From NCBI GenBank assembly GCA_021199235.1, contig JAJQIL010000030.1, forward strand, positions 1 through 35,195: a stretch of DNA of 35,195 nt. The letters are read 5' to 3'. Both the position numbers and the translations under genes were made by a program. Within the stretch, counting starts at the first letter, position 1; the number at the start of each line of letters is the position of its first letter. The notes beneath the pieces are model-generated. The model made no database searches. It had not been told where the DNA came from and saw nothing but the letters and a program-made list of their open reading frames with translations. Of this stretch, positions 24,891-32,015 are shown in pieces. This DNA comes from Lachnospiraceae bacterium (GTDB taxonomy: Bacteria; Bacillota; Clostridia; Lachnospirales; Lachnospiraceae).

Positions 24891-26480
24891 ATGGGACTTT
24901 ATCTGAACCCGGGAAATAAAGGATTCGAGACAATCTTAAATGGTATTTATGTAGATAAAACGGGTCTGATTGATTACGTAAACAGTACACTTGATACGCC
25001 GATGAAGCTTACGAGCTTTAGCCGTCCCAGACGGTTTGGCAAGTCATTTGCTGCCAAAATGCTGTGCGCGTATTATGATAAAAGCTGCGATTCCCGTGCA
25101 CTTTTTGAAAACATGGAAATTTCAGGAAAGAAATCTTTTGAAAAGCACCTGAATCAATATAACGTAATTTATCTGGATATCACGAGATTTATTTCAACGT
25201 GTACAGAGATTAATAACGTGGTTTGCATGATTCAGGTCAAAGTGATTGAGGAACTGCGAACTGCTTATCCGAACTGTGTGGCCGCAGAAGAGAGCGTGCT
25301 GGCGGATGCACTTTTTGACGTCAGTCATAAGACCGGGAACCGTTTTTTTGTGATCATAGATGAATGGGATGCTTTGTTTCGAGAAGCAAAGGACAATATA
25401 GAATTGCAGAAAGAATATGTCCGGCTCCTTCGCGGACTTTTCAAGGGTGGGGTAGCTACTGATGAGACGATTGTCGGCGCGTACATGACAGGCATTCTTC
25501 CTATTAAAAAATACGGGACGGAATCTGCGCTGACTGATTTCAGGGAATTTACAATGCTGGAACCGCTGGTATTGGCAGAATATATTGGCTTTACGGAGCA
25601 GGAAGTTCGGAAATTGTGTGCAGAGCATGATGTCAGCTTTGAAGAGATGAAACTGTGGTATGACGGGTACTCCTTTTCAGATATTAAATCTGTATACAGC
25701 CCTCATTCTGTAATGAATGCGGTTATATTCAAAAAAATGAGAAATTACTGGAAATCGTCCGAGACATTTGAATCTCTGAAGGATTATATCACCAGTGGAT
25801 TTGACGGGCTGAAAGATTCCATCATACAGATGCTGGGCGGTCAGCGTGTACATGTCGACACAGGCTCTTTTCAGAATGATCTTACGTCAATGAATTGCAG
25901 AGATGATGTACTGACTTTGCTGATCCATCTGGGGTATCTGGCATTTGATGAGATGAGAGAAGAAGTATATATTCCTAACCTTGAGGTTGCGGATGCTTTC
26001 AAAACTGCTGTGAAGAGCACAAGGTGGAACGAAGTGATCCAGGCACTGACGCAGTCGGAGACATTATTGCAGGCAACGATTAATGGAGATGAAAAGGCAG
26101 TCGCTGAAGCATTGGAATTAGCTCATGAGACCTGCGCGTCCAGTATCGAGTACAATGATGAGAATTCGTTAAGCTGTGCGATTATGCTGGCTTATTATAC
26201 TGCGAGAAATGATTATGAAATATTTCGAGAATTACCTGCGGGAAAAGGATTTGCGGATTACGCGTTTGTGCCGAGGCGGAATACGGATAAGCCGGCCATG
26301 ATTATTGAATTGAAATATAATAGAAGCGCTGATACCGCAATCAGGCAGATTCATGACAATCGTTATGATGGAAAATTGAAAAGCTTCAGCGGGAAAGTTA
26401 TACTGGTTGGAATCAATTATGACAAGGATGCGAAAGGAAAAGATCAAAAACATCATACCTGTGTCATTGAAAGAATGTGA
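24891..26480 (+). CDS. AAA-ATPase-like / PDDEXK_9 protein
   Basis: A 529-residue member of the AAA-ATPase-like family with a C-terminal PD-(D/E)XK nuclease-like domain. It opens MGLYLNPGNKGF and has YVDKTGLIDYV, Walker A SFSRPRRFGKSF (43-53) and Walker B FFVIIDEWDALF (152-163). The C-terminus has FADYAFVPRRNTDKPAMIIE followed by LKYN (D456, E473, K475), matching the D...ExK nuclease core. The ATG at 24891 follows AAAAAGGCGGTGAATCGC. A scrambled remnant of a close relative lies at 21294-21470. The family is abundant in gut Firmicutes and Bacteroidetes; its biological role is not established. Confidence 0.88.
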   Translation: MGLYLNPGNKGFETILNGIYVDKTGLIDYVNSTLDTPMKLTSFSRPRRFGKSFAAKMLCAYYDKSCDSRALFENMEISGKKSFEKHLNQYNVIYLDITRFISTCTEINNVVCMIQVKVIEELRTAYPNCVAAEESVLADALFDVSHKTGNRFFVIIDEWDALFREAKDNIELQKEYVRLLRGLFKGGVATDETIVGAYMTGILPIKKYGTESALTDFREFTMLEPLVLAEYIGFTEQEVRKLCAEHDVSFEEMKLWYDGYSFSDIKSVYSPHSVMNAVIFKKMRNYWKSSETFESLKDYITSGFDGLKDSIIQMLGGQRVHVDTGSFQNDLTSMNCRDDVLTLLIHLGYLAFDEMREEVYIPNLEVADAFKTAVKSTRWNEVIQALTQSETLLQATINGDEKAVAEALELAHETCASSIEYNDENSLSCAIMLAYYTARNDYEIFRELPAGKGFADYAFVPRRNTDKPAMIIELKYNRSADTAIRQIHDNRYDGKLKSFSGKVILVGINYDKDAKGKDQKHHTCVIERM

Positions 26481-26594
26481 TTGTGTGTGCATAAAGGATC
26501 GGATCTCTATAAGGACAACACATCAGACAGAACCGCTGTTTTGCTGCTGCTTCATGTCAGCGGCTTAGTTACCATATCTCCGGAGGTGAACGGT

Positions 26595-28430
26595 ATGGAG
26601 GATAAAAGGAGTGCTTCGGCATCCTGCAGGCCGCAGGATGTACAGAAAAAGCGGCTCCCGATTGGGGTAGAGGATTTTGCGGATTTTCGCAAAATGAACT
26701 ATTACTACGTGGATAAAACAGGCTTTATAAAAGAGCTTTTGGATAATCCGGGAAAGGTGAATCTTTTTACCCGTCCGCGGCGGTTCGGAAAGAGCCTGAA
26801 CATGAGTATGCTGAAATATTTTCTGGAAACCGGTACGGACAGGAGCCTGTTTGACGGCCTTGCGATTGCGAGGGAGACTGCTCTGTGCGAAGCTTATATG
26901 GGGCAGTTTCCGGTCATATCGGTCAGCCTGAAGACGGCTCATGCGGACGGTTTTGAAGAAGCGAAGAATCAGCTGTGCTCGATTATCGGGGAAGAAGCTT
27001 TGCGCTTCTATTTTCTCACTGAGAGTGAAAATCTCAATGAAAATGAAAAGGAACTGTATCGCCAGCTGATCCGAGTTGATACGGGAAATCAGGGAATTTA
27101 TTCGATATCGGATGCGGCGCTGACAGGAAGCTTAAGGACTCTGTCCATGCTGCTGCAAAAGCATTATGGGCGGAATGTGATTATTTTGATCGACGAATAT
27201 GACGTACCGCTGGCAAAAGCAAATGAGCGCGGCTATTATGATAAAATGGTTGGTCTGATCCGAAATATGTTTGACAGTGCCTTAAAGACCAATGGCAATC
27301 TGCAGATGGCGGTTCTGACAGGATGCTTAAGAGTATCGAAAGAAAGCATATTTACCGGGTTGAATAATCTGAAAATGTATACGCTGCTGGATGCTGAATG
27401 CGATGATTATTTTGGCTTTACAGATGCAGAAGTTTGCCAGATGCTGGATTATTATGGACTTTCCGAATACTATGATATTACGAAGGAATGGTATGACGGA
27501 TATCGTATCGTTAATGCTTATGTTTATAATCCCTGGGATGTCATTAACTGGTGCAATCAGCTGCAGACCAATCCGAGTCAAAGACCAAAGAGCTACTGGA
27601 AGAATTCCAGCAGCAATGAGGAAGTCAGAAGATTTCTCCGCCGGATGGGAAATGGCGTGACGAAAACGCAGATTGAGCGGTTGATTGCAGGGGAAACCGT
27701 GCAGAAAAAGATTGAGGAACAGCTGACATACAATACCATGTATGATACTGTTGAAAATATGTGGAGCCTGTTGTACGCGACTGGATATCTGACGCAGGGG
27801 GCGCTTCCGGCAGACAATCTGGTTCAGCTGAAGATTCCGAACAATGAAGTGCGTGAGATTTTCAGCGACTTGGTTCTGGAACTGTTTTCCGAGAAGGTGG
27901 CCGAGGACGGAACGCTTGTAACGGAATTCTGCTCGGCTCTGAAAAGTGGTGATCCCGCTGATGTCGAGCGTGTGTTCACAAAATGCATGGGAAAAACCAT
28001 CAGCATCAGGGATACAGTGCCGTCCTGCGCAAAGCGCATTGGAATGGACGGCACGACTTGCCGCCGAGCAGAGCGAGGGGGCGCTACCCGTGCTGTAAAA
28101 AAAGAATTTAAGGAGAATTTTTACCACGGAATGATTCTTGGAATCCTTTTTTATAAGGGCGACTGGGGCGTTGTCTCGAACAGAGAAGCAGGGGACGGAT
28201 ATTTTGATATCGCCATTGAAATCGAGGATGAAGGGATTGGCATTATTATTGAAATGAAATATGCGGAGGGCGGAGACCTTGCCGGAGCCTGCCAGGAAGC
28301 GCTGAGCCAGATTAATGAAAACAATTATACTGCCGAGCTGAAAGAAGATGATATGGGGACGATTCTGAAATATGGGATTGCGTGCTATAAAAAGCAGTGC
28401 CGGGTGGTATTGGAACGCGAAATGCAGTAG
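26595..28430 (+). CDS. AAA-ATPase-like / PDDEXK_9 protein with an in-frame insertion
   Basis: A second, more distant member of the same family, 611 residues. It shows LPIGVEDFADFRKMNYYYVD, Walker A LFTRPRRFGKSLN (57-69) and Walker B VIILIDEYDVPL; the nuclease-like part is GDGYFDIAIEIEDEGIGIII followed by EMKY (D538, E553, K555). Residues about 475-502 (with GMDGTTCRRAERGGATRAV) interrupt the otherwise conserved SIRDT...ENFYHG block and look inserted. The ATG at 26595 follows CCGGAGGTGAACGGT. It starts 114 bases after its neighbour's stop on the same strand, and the two may form one unit. Confidence 0.88.
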   Translation: MEDKRSASASCRPQDVQKKRLPIGVEDFADFRKMNYYYVDKTGFIKELLDNPGKVNLFTRPRRFGKSLNMSMLKYFLETGTDRSLFDGLAIARETALCEAYMGQFPVISVSLKTAHADGFEEAKNQLCSIIGEEALRFYFLTESENLNENEKELYRQLIRVDTGNQGIYSISDAALTGSLRTLSMLLQKHYGRNVIILIDEYDVPLAKANERGYYDKMVGLIRNMFDSALKTNGNLQMAVLTGCLRVSKESIFTGLNNLKMYTLLDAECDDYFGFTDAEVCQMLDYYGLSEYYDITKEWYDGYRIVNAYVYNPWDVINWCNQLQTNPSQRPKSYWKNSSSNEEVRRFLRRMGNGVTKTQIERLIAGETVQKKIEEQLTYNTMYDTVENMWSLLYATGYLTQGALPADNLVQLKIPNNEVREIFSDLVLELFSEKVAEDGTLVTEFCSALKSGDPADVERVFTKCMGKTISIRDTVPSCAKRIGMDGTTCRRAERGGATRAVKKEFKENFYHGMILGILFYKGDWGVVSNREAGDGYFDIAIEIEDEGIGIIIEMKYAEGGDLAGACQEALSQINENNYTAELKEDDMGTILKYGIACYKKQCRVVLEREMQ

Positions 28431-28521
28431 CCAGGAGGCGGCTTGCCGACTCCTGCTCGCCCGCGCCGGCCGCGTCCGGCTTTAGCCGGAATAATTCCTT
28501 GCCCGGCCCTGCGCATAAAAC

Positions 28522-28547
28522 CGCCCCCGGAACCTTTCCCGGGGGCG
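28522..28547. terminator. Bidirectional GC-rich terminator between convergent genes
   Basis: CGCCCCCGG pairs with CCGGGGGCG around an 8-base loop. Read on the minus strand the stem is followed by GTTTTATG, so it suits the DapF-family gene best. On the plus strand only ACTTTTACT follows. Confidence 0.7.
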
Positions 28548-28554
28548 AGCACTT

Positions 28555-29409
28555 TTACTCAGTCATGATCTGGTTTTTGCGCAGGAATTCATCGGAAAGG
28601 GTAATGCGTCCGATGCAGTCGGCGCTGCCGGTCATGTGTGCGGTCATGTCCTCGTCGATGCGGACGGCAAGACGGCCGCCGGGCATGTGCACATAGACGC
28701 ACGGGTCGGTGAGACCGAGCTGATACGCGACGCCTGCCGCCGCGCAGCAGCTGCTGCCGGATGCCAGTGTGTAGCCGGCTCCGCGCTCGTAGACTTCGGT
28801 GTAAATGTTATTTTTGTCCGCGATGCGGATGATCTGCGTGTTGATACCGTCCGGGAACCGTTCGGATTTCTCCAGCGTGCGGCCGATTTCGCAGACTGCT
28901 TCTCTGGAAATTTCTTCCATCGGGATGATGCAGTGCAGATTGCCCATCCACACACAGGTACCCTGATATGTTTTTCCGTTATAGAAGACCGGGACCATCT
29001 CGGTGCGATCGCCGCTCTCCGGTTTTGTCTGGCCGCAGTAGAGTTTTCCCATGGAAATGGTCAGCTCGCGTGCCTCTTCGTTGTGATAGCGGACCGTTAC
29101 CGGACGGCTCTGCGTCTGGATGGTGAATTCTTTTTTCATCACATATCCGGCATCCTTCAGATATTTTGCAAAAATACAGAGGCCGGTACCGGCAATGGCG
29201 GCTTCGCTGCCGTCCGGGTTGTAGATGCGGACGCCCATTTTGCCGAAGATCTGCACAGGGCCGACCAGTATGCCGTCGGCGCCTGCGCCGAACTGGCGAT
29301 TGCAGATGCACCGGATATCTTCCGGTTTCAGTTCATAGCTGTTCTTTTCAGTGTCGTAGATCAGATAATCATTGCCAAAGCTTTCATACATGCCTAATGT
29401 CATTTCCAT
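28555..29409 (-). CDS. DapF-family (diaminopimelate epimerase-like) protein lacking both catalytic cysteines
   Basis: A 284-residue protein with the fold signatures of DapF, which interconverts LL- and meso-diaminopimelate using two cysteines as acid and base. Seen: SFGNDYLIYD, GAGADGILV, NPDGSEAAIAGTGLCIF (64-80), GNLH (156-159; H159), and ERGAGYTLASGSSCCAA (208-224; E208). The positions of the two catalytic Cys hold Ala73 (where MCGNG is expected) and Ser217 (where LACGTG is expected), while the His and Glu partners remain. It should therefore not be a normal epimerase; it could act on another substrate, be a binding protein, or be inactive. The start at 29409 follows AAGGGGGATTTTGAT; an in-frame ATG 13 codons upstream is less likely. 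Confidence 0.85.
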   Translation of the reverse strand: MEMTLGMYESFGNDYLIYDTEKNSYELKPEDIRCICNRQFGAGADGILVGPVQIFGKMGVRIYNPDGSEAAIAGTGLCIFAKYLKDAGYVMKKEFTIQTQSRPVTVRYHNEEARELTISMGKLYCGQTKPESGDRTEMVPVFYNGKTYQGTCVWMGNLHCIIPMEEISREAVCEIGRTLEKSERFPDGINTQIIRIADKNNIYTEVYERGAGYTLASGSSCCAAAGVAYQLGLTDPCVYVHMPGGRLAVRIDEDMTAHMTGSADCIGRITLSDEFLRKNQIMTE

Positions 29410-29456
29410 ATCAAAATCCCCCTTATTCTTTTGATATTCGTCTGTCATTGATAAAT

Positions 29457-29484
29457 CATACTATAACACAGATCAGAGGCAAAC
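29457..29484 (-). promoter_or_regulatory. Possible promoter of the DapF-family gene
   Basis: On the minus strand TTGCCT, 16 bases, TATGAT, about 48 bases upstream of the preferred start codon. The -35 box is only a partial match. Confidence 0.45.
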
Positions 29485-29586
29485 GAAAGGTTATTTTGCC
29501 GGTGCAATTACGTTTATTTTTTCTGGCACTACCGTAATCCTTTATTTTATGATATGATTCTTTCTGGCGAGTGAAAATGTTGGAAT

Positions 29587-29720
29587 GTAACTATTCAGGG
29601 CAGTACCTCGCACTCGCTGCGAGGTACGTATGAAAACGTACATTCTACAGGAAAAAGTCCCCTCGCGCAGCGATTTTAAATGGACTTTTTCCCGTAACTG
29701 TGAAGGCACTGAACAGTTAC
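29587..29720. repeat. Multi-hairpin inverted-repeat element
   Basis: Within 134 bases lie three hairpins: GTACCTCGCA with TGCGAGGTAC (29603-29627), GGAAAAAGTCC with GGACTTTTTCC (29650-29692), and GTAACTG with CAGTTAC (29694-29720). An outer arm GTAACTATTCAG (29587) can pair instead with CTGAACAGTTAC (29709-29720). It fills most of the space between two divergent genes. It looks like a MITE-like element or a structured RNA; no ORF is present. Confidence 0.7.
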
Positions 29721-29779
29721 GTTGGAATTTGATTGAGTGTGAAAGCAGATTCTCGTGAATCGTTTTACAGGAGGAATAC

Positions 29780-30664
29780 ATGGAAAATCAGGAGATTTAC
29801 CATTTATTACAGCAGGTGTACGAGGGCAATCGCACACCGGAGCAGGCGATGGAAGATATGGACAGCTGGCTTCGCCCGGAGATGCAGGTCGGCAATTATG
29901 CGGATATTGATCTGCATCGCGCGGCCCGGCAGGGAATGCCGGAGGTGATCTACGGGGAAGGAAAGACGGCGGAGCAGATAGCCGGAATCATCCGGGCTAT
30001 GACGGGGCGGGGCGTGAAAAACATTATGACGACACGTCTGTCTGCTGAAAAAGCGGAGGAAGTGGCCCGGATGCTTGGGGGAACAGTGAGCCCTTTTTCT
30101 GCGAAGATGGAATCTGAAACTGGATCAGAGACGGCATCGGAACCGGACAATGCGATCAATTCGGAAGAGACATCCGGCATGGATGATGCACATAATTTGC
30201 TATATGATCCGACCTCCCGCATCGGCATCGCCAATGCGGCCCATGTGGAGAAGATCGGTAAAGTCGTTGTGGTGGCGGCCGGGACCAGCGATCTGCCTGT
30301 CGCGGAGGAAGCCACAATCACGGCGGAATTAAACGGCAGTCATGTGGAGCGTGTTTATGATGTCGGCGTGGCGGGACTGCATCGTCTGCTGCATCGTCTG
30401 CCTGTACTGGAAGACGCAAATGTGATCGTTGCGGTCGCAGGCATGGAAGGCGCTCTGGTGAGCGTGGTCGGCGGCCTGGTCGCCTGCCCTGTAATCGGCG
30501 TGCCGACGAGTGTGGGTTACGGCGCGAATTTTGGCGGAGCCGCGGCGCTTTTGTCCATGCTGAATTCCTGCGCGAGCGGCGTCAGTGTCGTCAATATTGA
30601 CAATGGCTTTGGAGCAGGGGTACTCGCGGCGCGGATCAACCGGCAGTCGTGCAAAGAAAAATAA
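29780..30664 (+). CDS. larB: Nickel-pincer cofactor biosynthesis protein LarB
   Basis: LarB carboxylates and hydrolyses nicotinic acid adenine dinucleotide in the first step of the nickel-pincer cofactor pathway used by lactate racemase; it is related to the PurE AIR carboxylase. Seen: PEVIYGEGKTAEQIAGII (54-71), the signature VVAAGTSDLPVAEEATITAE (164-183), VIVAVAGMEGALVSVVGGLV (215-234), and CPVIGVPTSVGYGANFGG (236-253). An excellent ribosome binding site, ACAGGAGGAATAC, precedes the ATG. Residues about 106-138 are a low-complexity insertion rich in Ser, Glu and Thr that replaces a short loop. larC and larE are not in the window. A HAD phosphatase gene follows 19 bases later. Confidence 0.93.
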   Translation: MENQEIYHLLQQVYEGNRTPEQAMEDMDSWLRPEMQVGNYADIDLHRAARQGMPEVIYGEGKTAEQIAGIIRAMTGRGVKNIMTTRLSAEKAEEVARMLGGTVSPFSAKMESETGSETASEPDNAINSEETSGMDDAHNLLYDPTSRIGIANAAHVEKIGKVVVVAAGTSDLPVAEEATITAELNGSHVERVYDVGVAGLHRLLHRLPVLEDANVIVAVAGMEGALVSVVGGLVACPVIGVPTSVGYGANFGGAAALLSMLNSCASGVSVVNIDNGFGAGVLAARINRQSCKEK

Positions 30665-30683
30665 AAGAGGAGAGAAGAGATTT

Positions 30684-31448
30684 ATGAGACATTACGATAC
30701 TATTTTATTTGATCTGGACGGGACACTGACGGAATCGGCGCCGGGGATTGTCAATGCGGTTCTGTATGCGTTGAAAAAGAACGGAATCGAGGAGACAGAC
30801 CGGGAGAAGCTGATGACCTTTGTCGGCCCGCCGCTTTACGACAGTTTTCAGAAGCATTATGGGATGTCGAAACAGCAGGCAGACCATATGGTGGATGATT
30901 TTCGGGAGTATTATCACGAGCGGGGATGGAAAGAAAATTCTCCTTATGAAGGGGTACCTGAGATGCTGCAGACTCTGCGCGCGCAGGGACGAAAGCTTGC
31001 CGTGGCGACCTCCAAGCCGGAAGTGACCGCAAAGCAGATTCTTAGCTTTTTTGGCCTGACAGAATATTTTGATCTGATTGCCGGGGCGACGATGGACGAC
31101 AGCCGGAGCCGGAAGGGAGATGTGATCGCCTATGCGGTCGCGCAGCTGAAAGCAGCGGCAGTGGGCGAGCCGGAGAAAGCAGAGGCTGAGGGTGAGCTGA
31201 AGAAGACAGCGGCTGCGGACGAGCCGGAGAAGTCGGAAACAGGGCGCGCTAACGGAACTGGTGATCATATTCTCATGGTGGGCGACCGTTCTCATGACGT
31301 AGCCGGTGCGAAGGAAAATGGCCTCCCCTGTGTGGGCGTGCTTTATGGTTACGGCTCCCGCGAGGAGCTGGAGGAGGCAGAGGCGGCGGCAATCTGCACC
31401 ACAGTGGAGGATCTGCCGGATGTGATCGCGGGGCTGGAGAGGGAGTAA
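30684..31448 (+). CDS. HAD-superfamily phosphatase, phosphoglycolate phosphatase-like
   Basis: A 254-residue HAD subfamily IA hydrolase: motif I TILFDLDGTLTES (D10 nucleophile, D12), a helical cap with FVGPPLYDSF, motif II VATSKP (107-112), motif III Lys144 in SRKGDVI, and motif IV LMVGDRSHD (197-205). An Ala/Glu/Lys-rich insertion with repeated PEK units fills residues about 158-193, between motifs III and IV. The ATG at 30684 follows AGAGGAGAGAAGAGATTT. It follows larB closely, so the two are probably co-transcribed. The substrate cannot be named from sequence. Confidence 0.88.
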   Translation: MRHYDTILFDLDGTLTESAPGIVNAVLYALKKNGIEETDREKLMTFVGPPLYDSFQKHYGMSKQQADHMVDDFREYYHERGWKENSPYEGVPEMLQTLRAQGRKLAVATSKPEVTAKQILSFFGLTEYFDLIAGATMDDSRSRKGDVIAYAVAQLKAAAVGEPEKAEAEGELKKTAAADEPEKSETGRANGTGDHILMVGDRSHDVAGAKENGLPCVGVLYGYGSREELEEAEAAAICTTVEDLPDVIAGLERE

Positions 31449-31502
31449 ACGTTCAGGACAGTTATAAAGTGAAATAAAATAGTATATTTACAATATTTGC
31501 TA

Positions 31503-31531
31503 TTGACTTTTTCATGAATTAAGTATATTAT
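31503..31531 (+). promoter_or_regulatory. Sigma-A promoter for a probable antisense RNA
   Basis: TTGACT (31503-31508), 17 bases, TATTAT (31526-31531). No credible ORF follows on this strand. A transcript from about 31538 would run into the 3' part of the small minus-strand gene at 31651-31830 and its terminator, as the antitoxin RNA does in txpA/ratA-type systems. Confidence 0.6.
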
Positions 31532-31568
31532 GACTTCAGCTAAGGAATGCGATGATTCCATGTGGCAC

Positions 31569-31609
31569 AAAAATCGAACACCCCGGAGGCGGCTTCCTCT
31601 GGGGTGTTC
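31569..31609 (-). terminator. Intrinsic terminator of the minus-strand small gene
   Basis: GAACACCCC pairs with GGGGTGTTC (31576-31584 and 31601-31609) with further GAGG/CCTC pairing inside. On the minus strand the stem is followed by GATTTTTG. It lies about 40 bases after the stop codon of the small gene. Confidence 0.8.
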
Positions 31610-31650
31610 TTGCTCGTTACGGTGAGCTGATCCGTTTAGGCTGGTGCTCT

Positions 31651-31830
31651 CTACTTATCCCGATCCAGCCATTTGCTAAGCGATGCGCAGGGCTGCGTAA
31701 GGAATTTTCCGGCTGATGCCGGCCGCAGCCCGCGCGGCGAGCAGAAAGCGACAAGGCACCTTCTGCTCGATGAAAGGCCAACTACACTTGCTCCGACCGA
31801 GACAAAAAATGCGATGACGAGATTTGCCAT
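31651..31830 (-). CDS. Probable type I toxin-like small membrane protein interrupted in frame by a structured repeat
   Basis: The ATG follows a near-perfect AGGAGGTGATGCCAC site. The 59-residue frame starts MANLVIAFFVSVGASVVG, a single membrane helix, and ends SKWLDRDK. This start and end together resemble short (about 30-residue) Firmicutes peptides of the type I toxin kind, where the helix is followed directly by a KWLD tail. Between them lie about 32 codons (LSSSRRCLVAFCSPRG and on) that coincide with two hairpins, one of them the structured repeat also found at 4612. A terminator follows on the same strand and an opposing promoter lies beyond it, as expected for a toxin-antisense pair. 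Whether the lengthened peptide is still active is unknown. Confidence 0.6.
   Translation of the reverse strand: MANLVIAFFVSVGASVVGLSSSRRCLVAFCSPRGLRPASAGKFLTQPCASLSKWLDRDK
31682..31731 (+). repeat. Structured palindromic repeat element, copy 2
   Basis: GGGCTGCG (31690-31697) pairs with CGCAGCCC (31724-31731), and inside it CCGGC-TGAT-GCCGG (31709-31722). Flanks GATGCGCAG and GCGTAAGGAATTTT match copy 1 at 4612. Changes relative to copy 1 preserve pairing in both stems. A further hairpin, GAGCAGAA with TTCTGCTC (31739-31768), adjoins it here only. Confidence 0.7.
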
Positions 31831-32015
31831 GTGGCATCACCTCCTTCCTGCTGGAGAGAGTCGACAGCAGTTTCAATATATCACAAAAACACAATTATGT
31901 CTATGAGAACATCTCTAAAACAATAAAAGAAATTTTATAATTAAAAAGAAAACACACTAAACGTTATAAAAATCCTTGAGAACGAAATGAACACATACTG
32001 GAGATCACAAAACAT

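Noticed and set aside
28636-29397. 253-codon open frame on the plus strand
   Set aside because: It is the antisense of the DapF-family gene, which has clear family motifs, a ribosome binding site and a terminator on the minus strand.
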